The notes under the pieces were generated by a model. The model was not told the DNA's origin and made no database searches. It was given only the letters and a program-made list of their open reading frames with translations. DNA of 64,000 bases from Streptomyces sp. 549 (GTDB lineage Bacteria > Actinomycetota > Actinomycetes > Streptomycetales > Streptomycetaceae), in contig NZ_JASKMT010000004.1 in NCBI RefSeq assembly GCF_030124175.1, positions 1 to 64,000 of the forward strand, given 5' to 3'. The position numbers and the translations under genes are program-made. Shown here piece after piece: positions 24,869 to 33,261 of the stretch (position 1 is its first letter; every line of letters starts with the position of its first letter).

Positions 24869-25417
24869 TCAGCGACGTTCCAGGGCCTGCTCCACCGAGC
24901 TGTGGCAGGGTGGCAGCTCACCCACCCGGGTGACCGCCAGCAGCCGCCGCACAGCTTCGGAAGGGGCCGCGAGGTCCACCTCGCGGCTCGCGGTGCGCCA
25001 GGGCAGCAGTGCACGCAGCAGGCCCGAGTCGCAGAAGGTGACCCGGGAGACGTCCACGACGACCCGGGCGGCTCCCCGGCCCGCAGCGGAGGAGGAGGCG
25101 GATGCCGTGGCGGTGTCGGTGGCGGATGGGCTGGCGGTGGCGGTATCGGTCGGGGACACGCTGGCCACCGGGGCCGGGGAGGCGGTAAGGGCCGGAGTGG
25201 CGGAGGCGGTGGCGGTGGCGGTGGCCAGAGCGGAGCGCACCCACGCCGCGCTGAAGAAGTCGATCTCTCCGGTGAGCGTGAGCACGCAGCAGCCGTTCAG
25301 CCAACGCGCGTCCGCGACCACCTGGGGCGGCGGTGGGCCCCCGGCGCACTGAGGGGCCAGCACGGGAGGCAGGGGCAGGAGTATGGGCGCGGCGTGGTGG
25401 GTGTCATGGGTGTTCAC
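24869..25417 (-). CDS. STAS-domain protein split by an Ala/Thr/Ser insertion
   Basis: About 182 residues. The N-terminal strand of a STAS domain (WLNGCCVLTLTGEIDFFSA) and its C-terminal part (ARVVVDVSRVTFCDSGLLRAL) are both clear. The regulatory Ser is in the FCDSGLLRAL motif. Between them lies an insertion of about 50 residues made almost only of Ala, Thr, Ser and Pro, in place of the usual short helix. The DNA of the insertion is a GC-rich near-repeat (25080-25230). Start choice is open: GTG at 25417 or TTG at 25429, neither with a well-spaced ribosome site. It is probably the anti-anti-sigma partner of the neighbouring kinase and phosphatase. Confidence 0.75.
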   Translation of the reverse strand: MNTHDTHHAAPILLPLPPVLAPQCAGGPPPPQVVADARWLNGCCVLTLTGEIDFFSAAWVRSALATATATASATPALTASPAPVASVSPTDTATASPSATDTATASASSSAAGRGAARVVVDVSRVTFCDSGLLRALLPWRTASREVDLAAPSEAVRRLLAVTRVGELPPCHSSVEQALERR

Positions 25418-25690
25418 GTCCTGCCGCAACGAGCGGCGGGGCGTCTCCGCACTGCCGAGTGATCGGGATCACGCAGAGACGGACCCACGTCACCGGTTCG
25501 CGTCGCCTCGGCCACCCGATCGGCCCCTGCGGCCGGTCAGGCCCGTTTCCCGCCGCGGCGGGCCCACCTGTCCGGCATCTTGTCCTATGTTCCGGTTTCG
25601 TAACAGAGAGCATGCCTTTGCGGGTCACTCCCTAACGTAAGCGCCCTCACCGCGCACAACCGGTGCGCGGCCGGCCGAACAGGACGCCCG

Positions 25691-26149
25691 TTGAACCGTT
25701 CCCGCTCCCGCGTGCTCGCCGCCGCAACCACCATCGCCGCCTGCGCAGGCGCGCTCCTGCTGCCCACCCAGGCCCAGGCAGCCGGCTCCGTCCACCTGTA
25801 CAAGATCTACTACGACAGCCCCGGCGCCGACCGCGGCGGCAACACCAGCCTGAACGCGGAGTACGTGGAGATCCGCAACACCACCGGCAAGGCCGTAAGC
25901 CTCAAGGGCTGGACCATCAAGGACCGGACCGGCTACACGTACACCTTCGGCACGTACTCGCTCGGCGCGTCCAAGACGGTCAAGGTGCGCACCGGCCAGG
26001 GCAGCGACACCGCGGCCAACCGCTACTGGAACCGCAAGTGGTACGTCTGGAACAACACCGGTGACACCGCGACGCTCCGCAAGGCCACCGGGACGAAGGT
26101 CGACACCTGCGACTACGGCAAGCGCTCCTCGCCGTACATCATGTGCTGA
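25691..26149 (+). CDS. secreted lamin-tail-domain protein
   Basis: A 152-residue exported protein. A signal peptide (about 1-31, ending TQAQA) is followed by one lamin-tail (LTD) beta-sandwich domain. Recognisable parts are NAEYVEIRNTTGKAVSLKGW, TIKDRTGYTYTFG and WNNTGDTATLRKATG. LTD proteins in bacteria are extracellular and often accompany nucleases, but here the domain is alone. The start is TTG at 25691 with AGGA 6-8 bp upstream. The Cys pair near the end (DTCDYG, YIMC) may form a disulfide. It is a single gene with no evident operon. Confidence 0.85.
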   Translation: MNRSRSRVLAAATTIAACAGALLLPTQAQAAGSVHLYKIYYDSPGADRGGNTSLNAEYVEIRNTTGKAVSLKGWTIKDRTGYTYTFGTYSLGASKTVKVRTGQGSDTAANRYWNRKWYVWNNTGDTATLRKATGTKVDTCDYGKRSSPYIMC

Positions 26150-26242
26150 GCCGAGAACGGTGAGCTGGCGGCGGTGAGCCGAGCACTGTGAGTCGGTGGC
26201 GGACCCGGGGCCGGGGTCCGGTCCGCCACCGGCCCACCGCGG

Positions 26243-27025
26243 TCACTGGCGTCGCCGCGAGGGGCCGTCGCCCCGGGGTTCGACGCTGCCCGGCCGCGGC
26301 GGTTCGCCGCTGACGCGCTGCACGATCGCGGCAGCGACCCGGTGCAGCTTCACGTTCCGGTTCTGCGAGATGCGCCGCAGGATCTCGAAGGCCTGGTCCG
26401 GGCTGCAGCGCTGCTGGGCCATGATGACGCCCAGTGCCTGGTCGATGACCGCCCGGGAACGCAGCGCGGCCTGCAGGTCCTGCCCGAACTCCACATGCCC
26501 GGCGATCTTCAGCGCGACGCCCAGCGCTCCCGCCGCGTACGTAGCGAAGCTGCGCGCCTCGCTGCGGACCACCTCGTCGAAGGTGCAGGCCTCACTTGAG
26601 TAGAGGTTCATCGCGCCCAGCGGGCGCTGGTAGCCGAACGGCGTCAGCGGCAGCGCGTACACGCTGAGCACCCCGGCCTCCAGGCTCTTGGGGGCGTAGT
26701 CGTCCCAGCGTCGCTCGTCCCGCATGTCCGGCACCAGGTTCGGACGACCGGTCTCGAGGGCCTCCAGGCAGGGTCCGCGGCCCGCCTCGTACTGAGCCTC
26801 GTCGAACCGGCCCACCCTGGCGTCGCTGGCGGCGGCCGTCGTGGGCCGGCCGTCGGGCCGGATGGTGATGCCGCACGACACGTTGAGCTCGGTGGCGGTG
26901 AGCTTCACCAGGTCCTGGAGGAACTCCTCCACACGTTCGGTCCCGAGCAGCAGGGAGTGCAGTTGGGCGAGGGCCTGGTCACCCAGCCCACCGGATCCTG
27001 ATCCCGCTCCTGGGGGAGTCGTCAC
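26243..27025 (-). CDS. GAF-ANTAR RNA-binding antiterminator protein
   Basis: A 260-residue regulator. A GAF domain (about 35-170, with CGITIRPDGRPTTAAASDAR and EAGRGPCLEALETG) is followed by a C-terminal ANTAR domain (about 180-240, SRAVIDQALGVIMAQQRCS, then AFEILRRISQNRNVKLHRVA). ANTAR domains bind paired RNA hairpins and prevent termination in response to the sensor domain. The GTG at 27025 has GGAGG about 5 bp upstream. It is probably transcribed separately from the next ANTAR gene. The target RNA is not identifiable here. Confidence 0.9.
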   Translation of the reverse strand: MTTPPGAGSGSGGLGDQALAQLHSLLLGTERVEEFLQDLVKLTATELNVSCGITIRPDGRPTTAAASDARVGRFDEAQYEAGRGPCLEALETGRPNLVPDMRDERRWDDYAPKSLEAGVLSVYALPLTPFGYQRPLGAMNLYSSEACTFDEVVRSEARSFATYAAGALGVALKIAGHVEFGQDLQAALRSRAVIDQALGVIMAQQRCSPDQAFEILRRISQNRNVKLHRVAAAIVQRVSGEPPRPGSVEPRGDGPSRRRQ

Positions 27026-27317
27026 TGCACCTCCACAGGCTCTGGCGGCCCCGGGCCGCCCCGCGCCGGCCGGTTCTCCACCGCACCGCGCGACTGTCGC
27101 CGCAAGGGCGCGTCGTGCACCGACGCGCAAGCCGGACGGGCCGAGCCGCGGCACGGCGGCCCGCCGTACGCCTTGAGGCCTGCCGCCCAACGGATTCCCG
27201 CTCCGCGGAACGACGAAACAGCAGGGCTGGCACCAAGACAGACAAAGTACCCATACCGCCCGCCCCCTGTCACCTCTCTGTCCTCAGCCGCCTCTGCCCG
27301 GTGGACAGAGCCGGGCC

Positions 27318-28262
27318 TCAGCTCAGCAGGTCCTGGAAGGTCTCGGTGGGCAGCGCGGTGGCCGGCACGACGCGCACCGTGCGGTCCTGCTGCTCGGCGC
27401 GCTCCTTGAAGCGCCGCAGCTCCGCCAGACCGGCCGAGCTGACGTGCGTCACCTCACGCAGGTCGACCGCCAGGGTGCGGCCGGAGCCGCCCGCGAGCGC
27501 CAACTCGGACAGCGCGCCGACGAAGTCCGGCGTGGCCGTCAGGTCCACCGAGCCCCGGACGCTCAGCACCACCTCGTCGGCCGAGCGCAGCAGCTCCACG
27601 TGCAGGGGGCGCGCGCGCAGCTCCGGCGGCGTGCGCAGGACCTCGGAGAGCGTGCCGTCCCCGAGCGCGGCGTCGCTGATGGCCGCGTCGAGGGCGTGTG
27701 TCGTCTCGCGCGGCAGCGGGATGCCGTGCCGGGTGCTGTGCACGATGCGCTCGGCGAGCGTGCGGAGCTTGGTGTTGGAGTTCTGCGAGAACCAGCGGAG
27801 CAGGTTGATCGCGGTGTGGTCGTCGAGCCCGTGGACCAGCATCAGGGCCCCCACCGCCTGGTCGATGATGCTGTGCGACTCCACCGCCGCCTCGATGTCC
27901 TGCCGGGCGCGCTGCGAGGCGGCCTCGTGCAGCGGCACCGTGATGTCCGCGGTGTAGCCGCGCAGCTCCGGGGAGGCACCGGGCGCCGAAGCGCGCTCGA
28001 CGAGCGTGACCACCGTGCGGTCGCGGTCGGAGGCGGCGATGCGGTGCAGACGGGCGAGCGGCTGCCCGTCCTCGTGCAGCGACGCGGTGAACAGACCCAG
28101 GATGTGGTCCCGGTCCTCGGGACTCAGGTGCCGGGTGATCAACGAGGTCGTCGGTGCGACTTCGCCCGGTCTCAACCCGTACAGCCGGAACATGGTGTCC
28201 GACCACGTCCAGGTGTCGCTGGCCAGCTGGTACGTGAACCGGCCGACGATCTCGTTCTTCAC
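27318..28262 (-). CDS. PAS-ANTAR-STAS three-domain regulator
   Basis: A 314-residue protein with a PAS domain (about 1-110, TYQLASDTWTWSDTMFRLYG), an ANTAR domain (about 120-185, SHSIIDQAVGALMLVHGLD, then NLLRWFSQNSNTKLRTLAER) and a C-terminal STAS domain (about 220-310, VVLSVRGSVDLTATPDF, then LREVTHVSSAGLAELRRF). It could link a PAS signal both to RNA antitermination and to a sigma-factor partner switch. The GTG at 28262 has GAGGA 5-6 bp upstream, better than an upstream in-frame ATG. It lies in the signalling block that also holds the phosphatase, kinase and STAS genes. Confidence 0.88.
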   Translation of the reverse strand: MKNEIVGRFTYQLASDTWTWSDTMFRLYGLRPGEVAPTTSLITRHLSPEDRDHILGLFTASLHEDGQPLARLHRIAASDRDRTVVTLVERASAPGASPELRGYTADITVPLHEAASQRARQDIEAAVESHSIIDQAVGALMLVHGLDDHTAINLLRWFSQNSNTKLRTLAERIVHSTRHGIPLPRETTHALDAAISDAALGDGTLSEVLRTPPELRARPLHVELLRSADEVVLSVRGSVDLTATPDFVGALSELALAGGSGRTLAVDLREVTHVSSAGLAELRRFKERAEQQDRTVRVVPATALPTETFQDLLS

Positions 28263-28569
28263 GGCATTCCTCGGATGTCGGGGCGCCATCACCGGCAGGC
28301 CCGCTCCGGGGGGACGGGCAGTGCGGTGGCGCAACTCGCTGCTGACGAGGGCTCGCGCAGCGCACCGCCTCCCCACCGCGGGTGAAGCGGTACGGAAGAC
28401 GGCACGCCGAAGAGCCCCGCCGCGAGCTGACTGCCCAACTCGAGGTCGTGATCGCGATGTTACCAACGAGCAGCCGCGCCAGTCCGCGCCCCCGACGCAT
28501 CTGCCCCGCCACGGCGCTCCGACCTGCACCGATGCGCATGACGGACGCCCCCGACCTGACGCACCGTCG

Positions 28570-28794
28570 TCACAGCTCGCGGGCGCGCGCCCCTTCACGC
28601 GTGCGCTCCGGATCAACCGAACGCTGCGGGTTGCGCCGCAGGAACTCCGTCTCCAGGCGCGAACTGCGCTCGGTGTGCGCGCCCAACGCGTCCTGCGAGC
28701 CGTGCAGCAGCGTCTCGTGCCGGGTGCGGTGCAGGGTCTCCAGTTCCTTGATCAGCTGCTCGTCGGAAAGGTCCGCCGGGTCGACACCGGTCAT
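28570..28794 (-). CDS. DUF6158-family small protein
   Basis: A 74-residue acidic and helical protein. ADLSDEQLIKELETLHRTRH and ERSSRLETEFLRRNPQ match a small actinobacterial family I recall as DUF6158. The ATG at 28794 has GGAGG about 9 bp upstream. The function is unknown. It is a single gene beside tRNA-Lys. Confidence 0.75.
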   Translation of the reverse strand: MTGVDPADLSDEQLIKELETLHRTRHETLLHGSQDALGAHTERSSRLETEFLRRNPQRSVDPERTREGARAREL

Positions 28795-29083
28795 GTTCAG
28801 CCGCCTCCTCGTCTCTTCTCGTCCCGCCTTGTTCCTCTGCCTCCGCGCGCCACCGGGGCGCAGCGCACGCGGGTACCCGCAATCCCCGCGGCGAGTCCTG
28901 CACCCGGCGCACTGGAGTGCACGCCCGCGTGCGACTGCGCGCCCTTCGGGTGGCTGCGGGCGCGAAGAGGAGGCGTCCGTTCAGGGGTCGACGCGGGGGA
29001 GGGCGGAACACGGAACGCCCCGGCCAGTGAGCCCGGCCGGGGCGGTGGGGGCAGGTCGGGGGGCTTCCCCCGGCTGCCGCAGG

Positions 29084-29156
29084 TAGGCCGTGTGGGACTC
29101 GAACCCACAACCAATGGATTAAAAGTCCACTGCTCTGCCAATTGAGCTAACGGCCC
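29084..29156 (-). tRNA. tRNA-Lys (TTT anticodon)
   Basis: A 73-nt cloverleaf on the minus strand. Acceptor arms GGGCCGT/ACGGCCT, anticodon loop CTTTTAA with TTT, and T-arm GTGGGTTCGAGTCCCAC. The 3' CCA is only partly encoded (CC). It lies between a DUF6158 gene and a DEAD-box helicase gene, all on the minus strand. Confidence 0.95.
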
Positions 29157-29540
29157 GCCCCCGAAGCATAGCTGCCAGGACGGGCGCACCTCGAAGGCAT
29201 ACGGCCCGGGTCCTGGATCTTCCGACGGTGGATCAGCCGCGACGGCCGGCTCCCACCCGCCTCGGGCTCCGTCAGGGCGCCTCGAAGCCGCGTCACGACC
29301 TCCCCCGCCGTCCCTGTCGGCGTCCCTGGGAGAGCCCGTGGCGGGGCTCGGTGGCGGGGCTCGGTGGCGAGCAAGCCGGGCCCCGCGAGGCGGCAGCGGA
29401 CGTCGCCGCACAGCGGCAGGCCCCGGCGGACACGGGGTGTCCGCCGGGGCCTGCCGGTGAGTGGTCGTCAGCGCCGGTCAGCGGCGCAGGCGTCCGGCCT
29501 CAAGGGCCGGGTGCCGGGCCGTCCGGTCAGCGCCGGGACG
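29157..29540. other. gene-free gap with direct repeat and helicase terminator
   Basis: No gene is seen. GTGGCGGGGCTCG occurs twice in tandem plus a partial third copy (about 29339-29370). A very strong hairpin closes the helicase gene (listed separately). The promoter of tRNA-Lys must also lie here. Confidence 0.5.
29414..29456 (-). terminator. terminator of DEAD-box helicase gene
   Basis: Perfect inverted arms of about 20 bp (29414-29433 and 29437-29456) around a 3-base loop lie about 85 bp after the helicase stop codon. No U-run follows, as is common in Streptomyces. Confidence 0.8.
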
Positions 29541-31745
29541 TCAGCTGTTGCGCTTCCAGCGCGGCTTCTCGGTGCGGCGGTCGAAGGACCGGCCGGCGGT
29601 GCTGCCGGTGGAGCCGGCGCCGCGGTGGTCGTCGCGGCGGCCCGCCGGGCGGCGGTCGTCGCGGTTGACCGGACGGTCGTGCTCGCGGCGGAAGCCGCCC
29701 CGGTCGCGCTCCTGGCCCTCGAAGCCGCGGGACGGACGGTCGTCGCGACGGAAGCCGCCGCCACCCTGGCTCGGACGGTCGTCACGGCGGAACCCGCCGC
29801 CACCCTGGCTCGGACGGTCGTCGCGGCGGAACCCGCCGCCACCGCCGCCCTGGCGGTCGTCGCGGTTGAACGGACGGTCGCCGCCGCCACGGCGGTCGTC
29901 CCGCCGGTCGTCACGACGGAAGCCGCCGCCCTGGCTCGGGCGGTCGTCACGGCGGAAGCCGCCACCGCCACCGCCCTGGCCCTGGCGGTCGTCGCGACGG
30001 AAGCCGCCGCCACCGCCGCCCTGGCGGTCGCGGTTGTAGGGGCGGTCGCCGCCTCGGCGGTCGTCGCGGCGCTCGAACGAGCCGCTCTGCCGGCGCTCCT
30101 CGCGGACCTCGGCGGCCTTGCGCTCCTTCTCGGCGCGCACCACGGCGGCCCGCGCCTCGCGCTCGGCCTCCTCGGCGGCCTCCTTGGCCAGCGCCTCGGC
30201 GGCGTCGGCCACGGCCTGCTCCGGGTCGTCACCGCGCTCGCGCGCGGCACGGGCCGTCAGCTGGTCGGCCTCCTCGCGCAGTTCCAGCGCACGGCGCTGG
30301 GCCTGCTCCAACTGCCGGGTGAGGGCGTTGACCTCGCGGGCGGCCTGCTTGGCGGCCATGTTCACGGACTCGGCCTGCACCTCGGTCAGGGACCGCACGC
30401 CGGTGATGCGCACGACCTCCTCGTCGAAGGCGTCACCGCGGGCGATGATGTGCCGGGTGGCGTCCACGCCGGCGTCCTCCATGAGGCGGAAGATCTGGCG
30501 GCGCTGGTGCGGCAGCGCCAGCGACACGACGCTGCCGGACTGGCCGGCCCGCGCGGTGCGGCCCGAACGGTGCAGGTAGTCCTTGTGGTCGCCGGCCGGG
30601 TCGACGTTGAGCACCAGGTCGATGCCGTCGACGTGGATGCCGCGGGCGGCGACGTCGGTGGCGACGAGGACGTTGACGCGGCCTTCCTTGAAGTCGGCCA
30701 GGGTCGCGGTACGCGCGCCCTGCGTCATGCCGCCGTGCAGCGCGTCGGCGCTGACGCCGGTCTCGCGCAGCTGCTCGGCGACGCGGTCCGCGCCCAGCTG
30801 GGTGCGGACGAAGACGATGGTGCGGCCCTTGCGGGACGCGATGGCGGCGGTGACCGGGGCCTTGTCGCGCGGCTTCACGATCAGCACGTGGTGGGTCATG
30901 GTGGTGACCGCGCCCTGCGCCGCGTCCACCTCGTGGCTCACGGGGTCGACGAGGTAGCGCTTCACCAGGCTGTCGATCTCGTTCTCCAGCGTCGCGGAGA
31001 ACAGCATGCGCTGGCCGCCATGCGGCACCAGGTCGAGCAGCTCGGTGACCTCGGGCAGGAAGCCCAGGTCGGCCATCTGGTCGGCCTCGTCCAGGACGGC
31101 GACCTCGACGTCGTCGAGCGAGCAGGCACCGCGGTTGATCAGGTCGCGCAGGCGGCCGGGCGTGGCGACGAGCACGTCGACGCCGCGCTCCAGCGCGCTC
31201 ATCTGGTTGCCCATGGAGGTACCGCCGCAGACGACCTTCAGCTTGAGGCCGAGCACGTCGCCGTAGGGCTGGAGCGCGTCGGAGACCTGCATGGCCAGTT
31301 CACGGGTGGGCGTGAGGATGACGGCACGGGGGCGGCGGCGCGCGGTGCGTCCGCCGGAGAGACGGGCGAGCGCCGGCAGGCCGAAGCTCAGCGTCTTGCC
31401 GGAGCCGGTACGGCCGCGGCCCAGGATGTCCTTGCCGGCCAGGGCGTCCGGGATGGTCGCGGCCTGGATGGGGAAGGGGCTGGTGACACCGTTCTGCGCG
31501 AGCTTGCGCACCACGGCTTCGGGCAGTCCCAGGGTGGTGAAGGTGATCTCGGGGACGGCGGTCGCGGCCTCCTCGGCCGCGCCCTCCTCGGAGGTGGCCT
31601 CCGCCGGAGCGGCCGCTTCAGTGACGGCCTCCGCGGGGACGACGGCCGCGGCAGCGGTGGTGTCCTCGGCGGCGGTGGCCGCGGAGGTCTCCTCGACGAG
31701 CTGCTCGTCCTCGGTCGTTACGGTTTCAGGGGTGACAACAGACAT
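29541..31745 (-). CDS. DEAD-box RNA helicase with RGG-like tail
   Basis: A 734-residue ATP-dependent RNA helicase. After a low-complexity Ala/Glu leader (~70 residues) come the Q-motif region SPFPIQAATIPDALAGKD, GRTGSGKT, PTRELAMQV, VAVLDEADQM (DEAD), LFSATL, then helicase C with LVATDVAARGIHVDG and HRSGRTARAG. A coiled basic linker follows. The last ~190 residues are repeats of the type GGGGGFRRDDRPSQ, an RGG-like RNA-binding tail; the repeats are also nearly identical as DNA (29700-30050). It probably remodels structured RNA at low temperature or in ribosome assembly. The ATG at 31745 has GGAAGG 5 bp upstream. A long leader with a good promoter precedes it. Confidence 0.93.
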   Translation of the reverse strand: MSVVTPETVTTEDEQLVEETSAATAAEDTTAAAAVVPAEAVTEAAAPAEATSEEGAAEEAATAVPEITFTTLGLPEAVVRKLAQNGVTSPFPIQAATIPDALAGKDILGRGRTGSGKTLSFGLPALARLSGGRTARRRPRAVILTPTRELAMQVSDALQPYGDVLGLKLKVVCGGTSMGNQMSALERGVDVLVATPGRLRDLINRGACSLDDVEVAVLDEADQMADLGFLPEVTELLDLVPHGGQRMLFSATLENEIDSLVKRYLVDPVSHEVDAAQGAVTTMTHHVLIVKPRDKAPVTAAIASRKGRTIVFVRTQLGADRVAEQLRETGVSADALHGGMTQGARTATLADFKEGRVNVLVATDVAARGIHVDGIDLVLNVDPAGDHKDYLHRSGRTARAGQSGSVVSLALPHQRRQIFRLMEDAGVDATRHIIARGDAFDEEVVRITGVRSLTEVQAESVNMAAKQAAREVNALTRQLEQAQRRALELREEADQLTARAARERGDDPEQAVADAAEALAKEAAEEAEREARAAVVRAEKERKAAEVREERRQSGSFERRDDRRGGDRPYNRDRQGGGGGGFRRDDRQGQGGGGGGFRRDDRPSQGGGFRRDDRRDDRRGGGDRPFNRDDRQGGGGGGFRRDDRPSQGGGGFRRDDRPSQGGGGFRRDDRPSRGFEGQERDRGGFRREHDRPVNRDDRRPAGRRDDHRGAGSTGSTAGRSFDRRTEKPRWKRNS

Positions 31746-31924
31746 GCGAACCTTCCGGAATTCGGCACGCGCCACACACTTCCGTGATTCGCACACGACC
31801 GCCTCAGTGCGGTCAGCCCACGGCTAAGCAAAGGAACGCGCCACACGGCGCGCTTCGGTTGGGGCGCCGGGCAAATGGGATCAAACGATCTACCACCATA
31901 CGCACCCTGCCGTGCGGGTGGCAA
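31746..31924 (-). promoter_or_regulatory. promoter and structured 5' leader of the DEAD-box helicase
   Basis: On the minus strand TTGCCA (31924-31919) and TATGGT (31900-31895) are 18 bp apart. The predicted transcript has about 145 bases before the ATG. It contains two small hairpins: GACCGC...GCGGTC (31797-31814) and CGCGCC...GGCGCG (31837-31852). A long structured leader suggests post-transcriptional control, as in cold-shock helicases. Confidence 0.6.
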
Positions 31925-31999
31925 ACCCGTCCCGGCCGAAGTGCTGCGGATCACCTCCGGCCGTCATGACGTGGAGTTCCGAGCGGCCCACCTCCGCCC

Positions 32000-32494
32000 T
32001 CAGCCCTCGCCCTCGCCGGGCTCCTGCGGGTCCTGCGGCGTGACCGGCGGCGGGTCGCTCGGGGCCGGGTCGGGGACCTCCGAGTGCGACGGGGCCGGCG
32101 CCGGGCGGGTCGGTTCGACGACCGGTCCGCTGGGCCGGGAGCGGCGGCTCGGTTCGCTCTCCCCCGGCCGCTCGGCACGCTCCGACCGCGACGGTTCGAC
32201 GGCCGGCCGGTCGGACTTCGACACGGACGACGACCGGGACGACCGCTTCGCCGACGGCGGACTCTCCGTCACCGCCCGGCCCGACAGCCGCCCGGGGACC
32301 TCCGACGCGAGGCGGGGCTGCTCCCCCGCCCACCGGCCGACGCCGTCGGTGCCGACCGGATCGGGCGCCGCCGAGTTGCCGACCGGAGCGCGCTTGTGGT
32401 CGTCGCCGGGCGCACCGACGGTCATGCAGCCGGTCAGCGCGGAGAGTGCCGCAACGGCGACGGTCGTACGGGACAGGGCGCGGGGACAGCGCAC
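32000..32494 (-). CDS. small lipoprotein with disordered body
   Basis: A 164-residue exported protein. A lipoprotein signal (about 1-23) ends in the lipobox LTGC, so Cys23 should be lipidated and the protein tethered to the outer face of the membrane. The remainder is Pro/Ser/Arg/Glu-rich and probably unstructured, with no enzyme motif. The GTG at 32494 has GAGGAG 7-8 bp upstream. It is divergent from the metallopeptidase gene. The function is unknown; it could be a surface spacer. Confidence 0.7.
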   Translation of the reverse strand: MRCPRALSRTTVAVAALSALTGCMTVGAPGDDHKRAPVGNSAAPDPVGTDGVGRWAGEQPRLASEVPGRLSGRAVTESPPSAKRSSRSSSVSKSDRPAVEPSRSERAERPGESEPSRRSRPSGPVVEPTRPAPAPSHSEVPDPAPSDPPPVTPQDPQEPGEGEG

Positions 32495-32665
32495 GGGCGG
32501 ACTCCTCAGGACCGGACTGCGGTGCGGGCGCCCTGCTCAACTCCCGCGCCGCCCCCGAGGACACGCCCCGACCTACCGGTCGGGCGGCCACCGCGGGACG
32601 GCCCCCGGACGCGTCGGGGCCGCCGGACCGCCCGCGGTCGTCCGGCGCACACCCGAGGCCCCCTG

Positions 32666-32703
32666 ACCGGTCGTCGGATCGACCACCGGTCGTCGGATCG
32701 ACC
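32666..32703. repeat. 19-bp perfect tandem repeat upstream of the metallopeptidase gene
   Basis: The unit ACCGGTCGTCGGATCGACC is repeated exactly, head to tail (32666-32684, 32685-32703). It lies 40 bp before the likely -10 box of the next gene, so it could be a paired regulator-binding site. Confidence 0.65.
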
Positions 32704-32742
32704 GCGCGGCGACGCCGACTGCCCGATCCGGTCCCCGTCACG

Positions 32743-32755
32743 GACAATGGCCGGG
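32743..32755 (+). promoter_or_regulatory. leaderless promoter of metallopeptidase gene
   Basis: GACAAT (32743-32748) lies 6 bp before the GTG start at 32755, with no ribosome-binding site between. This is the spacing of a leaderless start. Confidence 0.5.
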
Positions 32756-33105
32756 TGCTGGAGATGACACGCGAGACCTTCGAAGAACTGGTCAGCCAGG
32801 CCCTGGACCAGATCCCGCCCGAACTGACCCGCATGATGGACAACGTGGCCGTGTTCGTGGAGGACGAACCGGACGCGTCGGACCCCGAACTGCTGGGGCT
32901 GTACGAAGGCACGCCGCTCACCGAACGCGGCGAGTGGTACGCGGGGGTGCTGCCGGACCGGATCTCGATCTACATGGGCCCCACCCTGCGGCACTGCGAG
33001 TCGGCGGAGGACGTCGTGCACGAGGTCGCCGTCACCGTCGTGCACGAGGTGGCCCACCACTTCGGCATCGAGGACGAGCGGCTGCACGAACTCGGCTGGG
33101 GCTGA
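32755..33105 (+). CDS. zincin-like metallopeptidase family protein
   Basis: A 116-residue protein of the small family often called metallopeptidase type 2 / DUF1025-like. The zinc motif TVVHEVAHHFGIEDERLHEL (HExxH plus a downstream acidic/His region) sits at the C-terminus. ELLGLYEGTPLTERGEWY and LPDRISIYMGP are family-typical. The GTG at 32755 gives MLEMTRETFEEL, the usual N-terminus of homologues. The protease activity is inferred from the motif; no substrate is known. There are no signals for export. Confidence 0.88.
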   Translation: MLEMTRETFEELVSQALDQIPPELTRMMDNVAVFVEDEPDASDPELLGLYEGTPLTERGEWYAGVLPDRISIYMGPTLRHCESAEDVVHEVAVTVVHEVAHHFGIEDERLHELGWG

Positions 33106-33261
33106 CCCGCGTCGGCCCCGCCACCGCCACCGGCTCGGCCTCGCGTCCCCGGCGCCCGTGCGAAGGCGCTGCGCTCCCTGCGGTCGGCGCCACTACGCCA
33201 TTGTCGGGTACGGACGTGCCGCGTCGCATAGTCGTCATCCCACGAGGGCATACGCCACCCC

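Noticed and set aside
29720..30040. Possible CRISPR array (regular repeats)
   Set aside because: The repeats are coding (RGG-like tail), in frame, without unique spacers of constant size. No cas genes are nearby.
29364..31787. An 807-codon open frame antisense to the DEAD helicase
   Set aside because: It is a shadow of the helicase gene; its Val/Ala/Thr-rich repeats are the antisense of the RGG repeats.
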